Positions 26,878 through 35,257 of a DNA stretch of 64,000 bases are shown piece by piece. Position numbers and translations under genes: made by a program. The DNA comes from Rhizobium sp. AQ_MP (lineage in GTDB: Bacteria; Pseudomonadota; Alphaproteobacteria; Rhizobiales; Rhizobiaceae): positions 124,001-188,000 of the forward strand of contig NZ_JACJVI010000008.1 in assembly GCF_014237835.1 (NCBI RefSeq). Direction: 5' to 3'. The first letter of the stretch is position 1. Every line of letters begins with the position of its first letter. The notes beneath the pieces are model-generated. The model had not been told where the DNA came from. It ran no database searches and saw only the letters and a list, made by a program, of their open reading frames with translations.

Positions 26878-27252
26878 TTAATACCAGCCGACAGCGACCT
26901 GCGCCTCTTCGGACATGCGGTCCGGCGTCCACGGCGGATCGAAACTCATTTCCACTTCGACACCCGAGACGCCCTCGACCGAACCCACGGCATTTTCGAC
27001 CCAGCCCGGCATTTCACCGGCGACCGGGCAACCCGGAGCTGTCAGCGTCATGACGATCTTCACCGTGCGGTCGTCCTCGATGTCGATCTTGTAGATCAGC
27101 CCGAGTTCGAAGATGTCCGCCGGGATTTCCGGGTCATAGACGGTCTTCAACGCCGCGATGATATCGTCGGAGAGGCGGGCGACCTCTTCCGGCGGGATCG
27201 CCGTGTTGATGATGCCTTCGCGGACTTCGGGCTTGGTTTCCGTGTCACTCAT
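26878..27252 (-). CDS. sufT: SufT/MIP18-family (DUF59) Fe-S maturation protein
   Basis: A DUF59/PaaD-like protein of about 124 residues that assists Fe-S protein maturation. The characteristic block VYDPEIPADIFELGLIY is at about residues 42-58, and the conserved Cys is in TLTAPGCPVAGEMP. In Agrobacterium, as I recall, the gene in this place is called sufX. The start is at ATG 27252, with GAGGA about 9 bases upstream; an ATG at 27261 lies too close to that site. It follows sufS by 12 bases. Confidence 0.92.
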   Translation of the reverse strand: MSDTETKPEVREGIINTAIPPEEVARLSDDIIAALKTVYDPEIPADIFELGLIYKIDIEDDRTVKIVMTLTAPGCPVAGEMPGWVENAVGSVEGVSGVEVEMSFDPPWTPDRMSEEAQVAVGWY

Positions 27253-27264
27253 GGTGTTCATTCC

Positions 27265-28509
27265 TCAGGCGAAGAAGCTGCGGGCGTAATCCAGAGCGTC
27301 CGCCAGCGCATCGACTTCTTCCCGTGTGTTATATAGGCCGAACGACGCCCGGCAAGTGGAGGTCACGCCGAAACGTGCCAGAAGCGGCTGGGCGCAGTGC
27401 GTGCCTGCGCGAACGGCGACGCCGCGCCGGTCGATCATCGTCGAGACGTCGTGGGCATGGATGCCGGCGAGCTCAAAGGAAAAGATCGCCCCCTTGCCCG
27501 GCGCGTTGCCGATGATGCGCAGCGAATTGATCGCCGACAGACGCTCATGCGCATAGGCGCGCAGGCTTTCCTCATGGGCGGCAATCGCCGGGCGGCCAAG
27601 GCTTTCCATATAGTCCAGCGCATAGCCAAGGCCGATCGCCTGGACGATCGGCGGCGTGCCGGCCTCGAAGCGATGCGGCGGCTCGTTATAGGTCACGCGA
27701 TCTTCGGCCACCTCGATGATCATCTCACCGCCGCCCATGAAGGGGTCCATGTCGCGCAGGCGGTCCATCTTGCCCCAGAGCACGCCGATGCCCGAGGGAC
27801 CGTAGAGCTTGTGGCCGGTGACGGCATACCAGTCGCAGCCGAGATCCTGGACGTCGACCGGCATGTGAACGGCACCCTGGCTGCCATCGACCATGACGGC
27901 GATGCCGCGCTCACAGGCAATGCGGCATACTTCCTTGATCGGCACGACGGTACCGAGCGCGTTGGACATATGGGTGATGGCGATCAGCTTGGTACGTTCG
28001 GTCAGGCACTTTTCGAAGGCTTCCATGTCGAAAGCGCCTTCGTCGGTGACCGGAGCCCAGACCAGCTTGGCGCCCTTGCGTTCCCGAAGGAAATGCCAGG
28101 GCACGATGTTGGAGTGGTGCTCCATGATCGAGAGCACGATCTCGTCGCCCTCGCCGATATGCTTCATGCCCCAGCCATAGGCGACCGTGTTGATCGCCTC
28201 GGTCGAGGACTTGGTGAAGATCACCTCGTCAATCGAGGGGGCATTGAGAAAACGGCGCACCTTCTCGCGCGCGCCTTCATAGGCGTCCGTCGCGGCGTTG
28301 GACAGGAAATGCAGGCCACGATGCACATTGGCATATTCGTTCGAATAGGCGTGGCTGATCGCGTCGATCACCTGCTGCGGCTTCTGGGCCGAGGCGGCAT
28401 TGTCGAGATAGACCAGCTTCTTGCCATAGACCTCGCGCGACAGGATCGGGAAATCCCGCCTGACGGCTTCAACGTCGTAACCTGTCCGTGCCGCGATCGT
28501 GTCAGCCAT
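27265..28509 (-). CDS. sufS: SufS cysteine desulfurase (group II)
   Basis: PLP enzyme that removes sulfur from cysteine as a persulfide for cluster assembly. It is 414 residues from ATG 28509 (MADTIAART). The PLP lysine is in TGHKLYGPSG (about Lys234) and the active-site Cys in RAGTHCAQP (about Cys372), the group II arrangement of SufS. Its first 8 bases overlap the end of sufD. It is the second desulfurase of this operon; the other (32542-33708) is of the NifS/IscS type. Confidence 0.96.
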   Translation of the reverse strand: MADTIAARTGYDVEAVRRDFPILSREVYGKKLVYLDNAASAQKPQQVIDAISHAYSNEYANVHRGLHFLSNAATDAYEGAREKVRRFLNAPSIDEVIFTKSSTEAINTVAYGWGMKHIGEGDEIVLSIMEHHSNIVPWHFLRERKGAKLVWAPVTDEGAFDMEAFEKCLTERTKLIAITHMSNALGTVVPIKEVCRIACERGIAVMVDGSQGAVHMPVDVQDLGCDWYAVTGHKLYGPSGIGVLWGKMDRLRDMDPFMGGGEMIIEVAEDRVTYNEPPHRFEAGTPPIVQAIGLGYALDYMESLGRPAIAAHEESLRAYAHERLSAINSLRIIGNAPGKGAIFSFELAGIHAHDVSTMIDRRGVAVRAGTHCAQPLLARFGVTSTCRASFGLYNTREEVDALADALDYARSFFA

Positions 28510-29779
28510 GGTGCTCCAGCCAGTCGGTGATGATCTCTTCCAGAGCCTCGACGAGCGGCTCGTTTTCGAGCTCCTCGACGATTTCGGCAACGAAGCCATT
28601 GATTAGCAGCGCACGGGCCTTCTTTTCCGGAATGCCACGCGACATCAGGTAGTAGAGATGGCTCTTGACGATGTCGGCGACCGTCGCGCCATGGGCGCAC
28701 TGCACGTCGTCTGCGAAGATTTCAAGCTCCGGCTTCACCGAGAACTCGGCATCGTCAGACATCAGCAGCGTGTTGCAGGCCATGCGCGCATCGGTTCTCT
28801 GGGCATCCGGAGCAACCCGGATCATGCCCTGGAAGACCCCCTTGGCGCGATCGAAGACCACATTGCGGATGATTTCCGTCGAGGTCGTGTTCGGGACGTT
28901 ATGGCCGAGCGTCATGGTGACGTCGGTATGGGTGTCACCGCCGAGCAGGTTGACGCCGCGCAGCATGAAGTCGGAGCCTTCGCCTGCCGTCTTCACATGC
29001 ACTTCCTGACGGACCAGTTTGCCGCCCGCATTGACGACGAAGAGGCGGAACTTGGCGTCTGTGCCGAGTTCGGCGCGGATCTGGCCGAGATGCGTGTCGG
29101 CATCGCCTTCGCCCTGCAGGATCACCCAGGTGATCTCAGAACCCTCGCCGAGCTTCAGGTCGGCGACAACAGAGGCGAGTGCGGCCGAACCGCTCTGGCC
29201 GATATGGCGCTCGATGACGGTGGCCTTGGACCCCTTGCCGAAGCTGGCCGGGAAGCGCAGATGCAGCTGGCCGGCGGCATGCACCGACTGCAGTTCGATC
29301 GGCGCTTCGATGTCGGCGTCTTCGGCCACGTCGAGCGTGAAGCCGTCACGCACGAAAGCGCCGTTCAGGCGGCCGATCGTGTCGTCGCCGTTGAAAGCGG
29401 TCAGGCCTTCAGCGGCGTCACCGTTCGTCAGCGCGTCACGGTAGAGCGAAACGGTCAGGCCTTCCGGCAACGATGCGGGCCTCTGGGCAACACCCTGCAG
29501 GATACTGAACACATGGGCGCCCGCCACCAGCGGATTAACCGCCTTGGCGACAGCCTGGGGCTCTTCGCCCGGAAGGGCACGCAGCAGCGCCTTGAGGTCC
29601 GTATAGTGGAAGGTCTCGACGCGACGCGTCGGCAGGCCCTGGCGCTTCAGCGCGTCGAACAGGCCGTCGCGCTTCAGTAGCACGGCGCCATCGCCGGGAA
29701 GGCTGCCGATCTGGTTGGTATAGGCGTCGATGAGCTGGGTCTCGGCTGCGGTGAGCCGGTTGGCCGCTTGCAATGTCAT
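28502..29779 (-). CDS. sufD: SufD scaffold subunit
   Basis: Component of the SufBC2D scaffold on which Fe-S clusters are built; a beta-helix paralogue of SufB. It is 425 residues. The C-terminal block with FADDVQCAHGATVADI contains the conserved Cys-Ala-His that helps form the cluster at the B-D interface, followed by YYLMSRGIPEKKARALLINGF. Its stop overlaps sufS, and sufC precedes it by 30 bases. Confidence 0.95.
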   Translation of the reverse strand: MTLQAANRLTAAETQLIDAYTNQIGSLPGDGAVLLKRDGLFDALKRQGLPTRRVETFHYTDLKALLRALPGEEPQAVAKAVNPLVAGAHVFSILQGVAQRPASLPEGLTVSLYRDALTNGDAAEGLTAFNGDDTIGRLNGAFVRDGFTLDVAEDADIEAPIELQSVHAAGQLHLRFPASFGKGSKATVIERHIGQSGSAALASVVADLKLGEGSEITWVILQGEGDADTHLGQIRAELGTDAKFRLFVVNAGGKLVRQEVHVKTAGEGSDFMLRGVNLLGGDTHTDVTMTLGHNVPNTTSTEIIRNVVFDRAKGVFQGMIRVAPDAQRTDARMACNTLLMSDDAEFSVKPELEIFADDVQCAHGATVADIVKSHLYYLMSRGIPEKKARALLINGFVAEIVEELENEPLVEALEEIITDWLEHHG

Positions 29780-29809
29780 CGTTGCAACTCCTTCAAACTC
29801 GGCCCGAAC

Positions 29810-30565
29810 TCAGGCAGCCTGCCCCGTGATGTCGGCATAGCCGTTCGCTTCCAGATCAAGCGCCAGCGACTTGTCGCCGGACTTGATGATCTGGCCCTTG
29901 TAGAGGACGTGAACGGTGTCCGGCACGATGTAGTCGAGCAGGCGCTGATAGTGGGTGATGACGACGGTGGCACGGTCCGGACGCTTCAGCGCGTTCACGC
30001 CATCGGCGACGATCTTCAGGGCATCGATGTCGAGGCCGCTGTCGGTTTCGTCGAGGATGCAGAGCTTCGGCTCAAGCAGCGCCATCTGCAGGATTTCGGC
30101 GCGCTTCTTCTCACCGCCGGAGAAGCCGACATTCAGCGGGCGCTTCAGCATGTCCGGGTTGATCTTCAGCTCGGCAGCGGCTTCCTTGACGCGGCGCATG
30201 AAGTCCGGCGTCGTCAGCTCGTCCTCGCCACGCGCCTTGCGCTGCGAGTTCATCGCAACCTTGAGGAACTGCATGGTGGCCACACCCGGGATCTCGACCG
30301 GGTACTGGAAGGCGAGGAAGATGCCCTTGGCGGCGCGCTCGGCCGGATCGAGTTCGAGAATGCTCTCGCCATTGTAGAGAATGTCGCCTTCGGTGACTTC
30401 ATAGTCTTCGCGGCCCGACAGGATGTAGGACAGCGTCGACTTACCCGAACCGTTCGGGCCCATGATGGCAGCCACTTCGCCGGCCTTCACGGTCAGGTTC
30501 AGGCCCTTGATGATCTCGGTGCCGTCTTCGGCGATGCGGGCATGGAGGTTTCTGATTTCAAGCAT
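29810..30565 (-). CDS. sufC: SufC ATPase
   Basis: ABC-type ATPase of the SufBC2D complex; it is soluble and not a transporter. It is 251 residues from ATG 30565 (MLEIRNLHARI). Walker A is GPNGSGKST, the signature is FSGGEKKR, and Walker B with the catalytic glutamate is LCILDETDSGLD; the distinctive SufC D-loop continuation DIDALKIVADGVN follows. AGGA lies 8 bases upstream of the chosen start. Confidence 0.96.
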   Translation of the reverse strand: MLEIRNLHARIAEDGTEIIKGLNLTVKAGEVAAIMGPNGSGKSTLSYILSGREDYEVTEGDILYNGESILELDPAERAAKGIFLAFQYPVEIPGVATMQFLKVAMNSQRKARGEDELTTPDFMRRVKEAAAELKINPDMLKRPLNVGFSGGEKKRAEILQMALLEPKLCILDETDSGLDIDALKIVADGVNALKRPDRATVVITHYQRLLDYIVPDTVHVLYKGQIIKSGDKSLALDLEANGYADITGQAA

Positions 30566-30647
30566 GTCTGTGTTCCTGTCCATCGGGCGGTTCAAGGGCC
30601 GCCTGTCGTTTCCTGTTGCGCCGCGTGGCGCCTGTTCAATTTCGTCA

Positions 30648-30668
30648 TCCTCGGGCTTGTCCCGAGGA
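30648..30668. repeat. Short palindromic repeat inside the suf operon
   Basis: TCCTCGGGCTTGTCCCGAGGA, an 8-bp stem with a 5-base loop, directly preceded by TCA (as GTCATCCTCGGG...). Sequences of this style are abundant intergenic palindromes in Hyphomicrobiales. A second small dyad (GCGCCGCGTGGCGC) lies at 30618-30631. Both fall in the 142-base gap before sufC. Confidence 0.6.
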
Positions 30669-30707
30669 CACCCGGGCTATCGGCCTTGCGCCGTGCGCAC
30701 TGGCTTA

Positions 30708-30932
30708 TCAGCCCTCAGTCAATTCGAGCCGCTTTTCGATCCGGTCGAGACGCAGCTTCAACTCTGCGATCTCGCCGTCCTGTCGAGCCTCATCCGTCAT
30801 GAAACCAGCCATATACTGCTTCATGGCCGGCATCTCGGAACGCATGCCGACCATTTCTTCCTTCAGGGAAGAGATGTCTGTCCGCATGATCCTCAGATGT
30901 TCGAGGATGAGGTTCTCGACCTTCTCGTTCAT
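30708..30932 (-). CDS. Small coiled-coil protein between sufB and sufC
   Basis: A 74-residue protein, [20 protein letters not shown] onward. Charged and Leu/Met-rich heptads suggest one long coiled coil (ISSLKEEMVGMRSEM, then IAELKLRLDRIEKRLEL). Its ATG overlaps the sufB stop by one base (TGATG), so it is translationally coupled. A repeat-containing gap follows before sufC. I know no function. Small coiled-coil proteins of this type occur in several rhizobial loci, so a specific Fe-S role is not established. Confidence 0.7.
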   Translation of the reverse strand: MNEKVENLILEHLRIMRTDISSLKEEMVGMRSEMPAMKQYMAGFMTDEARQDGEIAELKLRLDRIEKRLELTEG

Positions 30933-32401
30933 CACCCCACGCTTCCCTCGAGCGAGATGTTGATCAGCTTCTGCGCTTCAACCGCGAATTCCATCGGCAG
31001 CTGCTGGATGACGTCGCGGACGAAGCCGTTTACGATGAGCGCGATCGCCTCTTCTTCCGGGATGCCGCGCTGCATGGCGTAGAACTTCTGGTCCTCGGAG
31101 ATCTTCGAGGTCGTCGCCTCGTGCTCCACCTTGGCCGTCGAGTTCTTCACCTCGATGTAAGGCACGGTATGGGCGCCGCAGGTGTCACCGATCAGGAGCG
31201 AATCGCAATTGGTGAAGTTGCGGGCGTTTTCGGCCTTGCGATGCATCGAGACCTGGCCGCGATAGGTGTTCTGCGACACGCCGGCCGAGATGCCCTTGGA
31301 GATGATGCGGCTCTTGGTGTTCTTGCCGAGGTGGATCATCTTGGTGCCGCTGTCGACCTGCTGGTGGCCGTTGGAGACGGCAATCGAGTAGAACTCGCCC
31401 TGGCTGTCGTCGCCGCGCAGGATGCAGGACGGATACTTCCAGGTAATCGCCGAGCCGGTTTCGACCTGGGTCCAGGAGATCTTCGAGCGCGCACCACGGC
31501 AATCGCCGCGCTTGGTGACGAAGTTGTAGATGCCGCCCTTGCCATCCTTGTCGCCGGGATACCAGTTCTGGACGGTCGAATATTTGATCTCGGCATCATC
31601 GAGCGCCACGAGTTCCACCACGGCTGCATGCAGCTGGTTTTCGTCGCGCTGGGGTGCCGTGCAGCCTTCGAGATAGGAGACGTAAGCGCCTTCCTCGGCG
31701 ATGATCAGGGTGCGTTCGAACTGGCCGGTGTTCTTCTCGTTGATGCGGAAATAGGTCGACAGCTCCATCGGGCAGCGAACGCCCTTCGGGATGAAGACGA
31801 AGGAACCGTCGGTGAAGACAGCCGAGTTCAGTGTCGCATAATAGTTGTCGGTCACCGGAACGACCGAGCCCAAATACTTCTTCACCAGCTCGGGATGCTC
31901 GCGCACGGCTTCCGAGATCGACATGAAGATCACGCCGGCCTTCTTCAGCTCTTCCTTGAAGGTGGTGACAACGGAGACCGAATCGAAAACCGCGTCGACG
32001 GCGATCTTGGAGGACTGGACGCCCGCCAGCATTTCCTGCTCTTTCAAGGGAATGCCGAGCTTCTCATAGACCTTCAGGAGCTCGGGATCGACTTCGTCGA
32101 GCGACTTCGGGCCGGCAGCCGTTTTCGGTGCCGCGTAGTAGTAAATGTCATTGAAGTCGATCTTCGGATAATCGACGCGCGCCCAGGTGGGCTCGACCAT
32201 CGTCAGCCAGCGCCTGTAAGCGTCGAGGCGCCATTCAAGCATCCATTCCGGCTCTTGCTTCTTTGCCGAAATGAAGCGGACGATGTCTTCCGACAGGCCT
32301 TTCGGGGCCTTGTCGACTTCGATCGTGGTTTCAAAACCGTACTTGTACTGGTCGACGTCGATCTGGCGGACCTGATCGATCGTTTCCTGCACAGCAGCCA
32401 T
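30932..32401 (-). CDS. sufB: SufB scaffold subunit
   Basis: Core scaffold of SufBC2D, where sulfur arrives and the cluster assembles. It is 489 residues from ATG 32401 ([11 protein letters not shown]), with GGAG 7 bases upstream. Conserved blocks include [50 protein letters not shown] and, near the end, [20 protein letters not shown]. It heads the SufBCD cassette after the sufS2-type desulfurase. Confidence 0.97.
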   Translation of the reverse strand: MAAVQETIDQVRQIDVDQYKYGFETTIEVDKAPKGLSEDIVRFISAKKQEPEWMLEWRLDAYRRWLTMVEPTWARVDYPKIDFNDIYYYAAPKTAAGPKSLDEVDPELLKVYEKLGIPLKEQEMLAGVQSSKIAVDAVFDSVSVVTTFKEELKKAGVIFMSISEAVREHPELVKKYLGSVVPVTDNYYATLNSAVFTDGSFVFIPKGVRCPMELSTYFRINEKNTGQFERTLIIAEEGAYVSYLEGCTAPQRDENQLHAAVVELVALDDAEIKYSTVQNWYPGDKDGKGGIYNFVTKRGDCRGARSKISWTQVETGSAITWKYPSCILRGDDSQGEFYSIAVSNGHQQVDSGTKMIHLGKNTKSRIISKGISAGVSQNTYRGQVSMHRKAENARNFTNCDSLLIGDTCGAHTVPYIEVKNSTAKVEHEATTSKISEDQKFYAMQRGIPEEEAIALIVNGFVRDVIQQLPMEFAVEAQKLINISLEGSVG

Positions 32402-32541
32402 GGTCGTTCTCCAATCTTGCCGGGCCAAATTCCGGCAGCTTGTTAACGTTGGGCGGTGACCCGCCATATCTAAGGTCCCCGAGCCATCATTTCATCCCTC
32501 TTGGCAAGGGAAAAACGACGATCGGGCTGGTTTTTCGCCGC

Positions 32542-33708
32542 TTATGCGGCCTGTCCCGCTGGCTTGCGCCGAGCGGCAATCTTTGCGAAGGCTGCGACGA
32601 AGCGATCGATATCGCTTTGCGTCGTTGCCGGGCCGATCGACAGGCGCAATGCCCCGGTTGCGGCATCTTCGCCCATGGCGGTCAGCACGTGGCTCGCACC
32701 CACCTTGCCGGACGAGCAGGCGGCACCGGCCGACAAAGCCACCCCTTCGAGATCAAAGGCAATCTGACCGGTCTCTGCCTTGAGCCCCGGCAGATGGAAG
32801 AAACTGGTATTGCCGACCCGCGCTTCGCTCCGTCCGTAGATCACCGTGTCCGGTGCCGCCGACAGCATGGCCTGCTCCGCCCGGTCGCGAAGCGCAGACA
32901 CTTGCGAATTCCGGTCGACCAAGCCTGCCGACATCTCGCGCGCAGCAGCGCCGAAGCCGGCGATTGCAGCAAGGTTTTCCGTGCCCGCCCTGTGCCCCTT
33001 TTCCTGGCCACCACCGCGCACCAGGGGTTCCGGCATCAAGGTCTCGCCGCGCGACACCAGCGCACCGACACCCTTGGGGCCACCCAGCTTATGGGCCGAG
33101 AGGATCAGGAAATCGGCACCAAGCTCGCCAATCGACAGAGGAATGCGTCCCGCCGCCTGCACGGCATCCACCACCAGCAACCCACCACTCTTCTTTACGA
33201 CGGCGGAGATCTCTCGGATTGGCTGAATGATGCCGGTTTCATTGTTGACCAGCATCACGGCGACCAGCGGCAGTCCGTCTGCTGGATCATGCGCGGCCAA
33301 CTGCGCGGAAAGTGCATCGAGATCGAGAACACCCGAACGCGTCACCGGTATTTCCATCACCTGATCAGCGGCGAAGCGCCCACCGGCCCGGACAGCCGGA
33401 TGTTCGATCGCGGAAACGTAGAGCCGACCGAGCGCGACACGCGACTTGCCCATGCGATAGACCGGCGACAGCACCTGATTGGCGGCTTCGGTCGCGCTTG
33501 CGGTGAAGGTCACGTGGGCCGACTCGGCACCCACGAGGTGCGCCACATCGCGGCGTGCCTTCTCGATGACGGCCCGGGCCGCCCGCCCCTCGGCATGCAC
33601 GGAAGACGGATTTCCTGGCATGGCCAGCGCGTCGAGCATGGCATCGCGCGCCGCACCCATCAGGGGCGCGGTGGCGTTCCAGTCGAGATAGATGCGCTCA
33701 GCGGCCAT
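32542..33708 (-). CDS. NifS/IscS-type cysteine desulfurase at head of suf operon
   Basis: PLP-dependent cysteine desulfurase, group I-like. It has about 388 residues from ATG 33708 (MAAERIYLDWNATAPL). The PLP lysine is in LSAHKLGGPKGVG and the active-site loop has SAGAACSSGKVG, with the Cys in a longer loop than in SufS. It is the first gene of the operon and lies 140 bases before sufB. As I recall it corresponds to sufS2 in the Agrobacterium order sufS2-B-C-D-S1-X-A. A GTG at 33729 is an alternative start. Irr-like and RirA-like operators lie about 100-160 bases upstream. Confidence 0.9.
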   Translation of the reverse strand: MAAERIYLDWNATAPLMGAARDAMLDALAMPGNPSSVHAEGRAARAVIEKARRDVAHLVGAESAHVTFTASATEAANQVLSPVYRMGKSRVALGRLYVSAIEHPAVRAGGRFAADQVMEIPVTRSGVLDLDALSAQLAAHDPADGLPLVAVMLVNNETGIIQPIREISAVVKKSGGLLVVDAVQAAGRIPLSIGELGADFLILSAHKLGGPKGVGALVSRGETLMPEPLVRGGGQEKGHRAGTENLAAIAGFGAAAREMSAGLVDRNSQVSALRDRAEQAMLSAAPDTVIYGRSEARVGNTSFFHLPGLKAETGQIAFDLEGVALSAGAACSSGKVGASHVLTAMGEDAATGALRLSIGPATTQSDIDRFVAAFAKIAARRKPAGQAA

Positions 33709-33807
33709 CCTGGCTTTTGGCTCCCTCACATCCGGCGGCGCATTTTCCTTGAAATTTCCGCCGGGCTTGCCTTATGACACCTTCACCCCGGATGCGACGC
33801 CATCCAG

Positions 33808-33824
33808 TTTCGAACGGTTCTAAA
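33808..33824. promoter_or_regulatory. Irr/ICE-like operator upstream of suf operon
   Basis: TTTCGAACGGTTCTAAA matches the rhizobial iron-control element TTTAGAANNNTTCTAAA at all but one position. It lies 100 bases upstream of the desulfurase start, in the divergent spacer. Irr acts at such sites as a haem-responsive regulator in rhizobia. A separate TTCTAGAA palindrome follows at 33830-33837. Confidence 0.6.
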
Positions 33825-33836
33825 CTTCGTTCTAGA

Positions 33837-33866
33837 AAAGCTGACTGACGCCGTCAAGTCAGCTTT
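33837..33866. promoter_or_regulatory. 30-bp palindrome containing RirA-type IRO
   Basis: Perfect 10-base arms AAAGCTGACT / AGTCAGCTTT surround GACGCCGTCA. Within it TGACTGACGCCGTCA fits the RirA iron-responsive operator TGA-N9-TCA (33842-33856). No T-run follows, so it is unlikely to be a terminator. It lies between the suf operon and the divergent hydrolase and could act on either. Confidence 0.55.
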
Positions 33867-33913
33867 CTAATTTGGTGTTGACGAACCGCAAAAATGTCAG
33901 GGACCGGAACCTA

Positions 33914-34591
33914 ATGCCCGAAGTGATTTTCAACGGCCCGGCGGGTCGCCTCGAAGGCCGTTATCAGCCCTCCAAGGAAAAGAGCGCCCCCATCGCGATC
34001 ATTCTTCATCCGCATCCGCAGTTCGGCGGAACGATGAACAACCAGATCGTCTACCAGCTGTTCTACATGTTCCAGAAGCGGGGCTTCACCACGCTTCGCT
34101 TCAACTTCCGCGGCATCGGTCGCAGCCAGGGCGAATTCGACCACGGCGCGGGCGAGCTGTCAGACGCGGCTTCCGCGCTCGACTGGGTGCAGAGCCTGCA
34201 TCCGGATTCGAAGAGCTGCTGGGTTGCCGGCTATTCCTTCGGCGCCTGGATCGGCATGCAGCTTCTGATGCGCCGTCCGGAGATCGAAGGCTTCATGTCG
34301 ATTGCGCCGCAGCCGAACATCTACGACTTCTCCTTCCTCGCCCCCTGCCCGTCCTCCGGCCTGATCATCCATGGCGACAGCGACAAGGTGGCACCGGAGA
34401 AGGACGTTATCGGCCTCGTCGACAAGCTGAAGACGCAGAAGGGCATCCTCATCACCCATAAGACGGTGCCGGGCGCCAACCACTTCTTCAACGGCCAGGT
34501 GGAAACGCTGATGGCCGAATGCGAAGACTATCTCGACCGCCGCCTCGACGGCGAACTGGTCCCGGAACCCGCCGCCAAGCGGATCCGGTAA
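33914..34591 (+). CDS. Alpha/beta hydrolase family protein
   Basis: A 225-residue cytoplasmic alpha/beta hydrolase of the dienelactone hydrolase-like/COG2945 group. HPHPQFGGTMNNQIV at about residues 33-47 is the distinctive oxyanion-region motif of this group. The nucleophile elbow is GYSFGAWIG, with Ser in GxSxG; the acid is probably in HGDSDKVAPEKD, and the His in GANHFF. The start is ATG 33914, with GGAA upstream. It is divergent from the suf operon, and a toxin-antitoxin pair begins 2 bases after its stop. The substrate is unknown. Confidence 0.88.
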   Translation: MPEVIFNGPAGRLEGRYQPSKEKSAPIAIILHPHPQFGGTMNNQIVYQLFYMFQKRGFTTLRFNFRGIGRSQGEFDHGAGELSDAASALDWVQSLHPDSKSCWVAGYSFGAWIGMQLLMRRPEIEGFMSIAPQPNIYDFSFLAPCPSSGLIIHGDSDKVAPEKDVIGLVDKLKTQKGILITHKTVPGANHFFNGQVETLMAECEDYLDRRLDGELVPEPAAKRIR

Positions 34592-34592
34592 A

Positions 34593-35018
34593 ATGATCAG
34601 GATCGTGGCCGATACAAATGTGCTCGTCAGCGCTTGTATCGGCCGCGGCCCAGCCTCGAAGGTGATCGAGGCGTGTTTACGCGGGCAGTTGCTGCCAATG
34701 CTCAGCTTGGCACTCTACCTCGAATACGAAGACGTCGTGAACCGAGCAGGCCTCTTCCGCCGGGCACGACTGAACTTGGTCGAGCGTAACGAATTGCTCG
34801 ACGCAGTTTTCGCGACATCAACACTCGTAGAAACCAAATATCTCTGGCGACCCAATCTGCGCGACGAGGCAGACAACCATCTGATTGATCTGGCGGTTGC
34901 GGCCAATGCCCGTTATCTTGTGACCAGCAACGTCAGGGACTTCATCGGTGGCGACCTGAGGTTTGATCACATCGAGGTCATAGAGCCCGCCAACTTGATT
35001 GAGGAGCTCAAGCTATGA
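34593..35018 (+). CDS. PIN-domain toxin-like ribonuclease
   Basis: A PIN domain protein of 141 residues from the COG1569 group, probably the nuclease toxin of a type II system. Acidic metal ligands are seen in VADTNVLVSA (Asp7), in YLEYEDVV, and in RDEADNHLIDLAVAAN; TSNVRDF carries the last Asp. Its ATG follows the hydrolase stop by one base, and its own stop overlaps the start of the small ribbon-helix-helix gene (ATGA). The toxin-first order is less common than antitoxin-first. RNA target unknown. Confidence 0.85.
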   Translation: MIRIVADTNVLVSACIGRGPASKVIEACLRGQLLPMLSLALYLEYEDVVNRAGLFRRARLNLVERNELLDAVFATSTLVETKYLWRPNLRDEADNHLIDLAVAANARYLVTSNVRDFIGGDLRFDHIEVIEPANLIEELKL

Positions 35019-35224
35019 GAGCAGTCACGATCAACCTACCCGAGCCGCTGGATGCACAGATCGAACAGCTGGCTCAGGAGAACGGCCTCACGCTGAGCGA
35101 TTTTCTGGTCGAAGTCAGCAAGGACATCATCCGGCAGGACGAGGCCCGCAAGCGCTTCCATGAACGTGCAGAGCGTGGCAAGGATAAGATCGACGCCGCC
35201 CTCGCATTGCTCCAGCGTGACTAG
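35015..35224 (+). CDS. Ribbon-helix-helix antitoxin-like protein
   Basis: A 69-residue partner of the PIN protein. The N-terminus, MRAVTINLPEPLDAQIEQLA followed by GLTLSDFLVEVSKD, has the beta-strand plus two-helix pattern of ribbon-helix-helix (CopG/MetJ-like) DNA-binding antitoxins. The C-terminal third is highly charged (RKRFHERAERGKDK) and could wrap the toxin. It starts within the toxin stop codon (4-base overlap). It probably autoregulates the pair, but no clear operator was found because the pair lies just behind the hydrolase gene. Confidence 0.75.
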   Translation: MRAVTINLPEPLDAQIEQLAQENGLTLSDFLVEVSKDIIRQDEARKRFHERAERGKDKIDAALALLQRD

Positions 35225-35257
35225 CCTCCAATCCAGATTTCAGACAGCGATTTCTTG

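Noticed and set aside
33837-33866. Intrinsic terminator
   Set aside because: No upstream gene on either strand would end there and there is no T-run; an operator is more likely.
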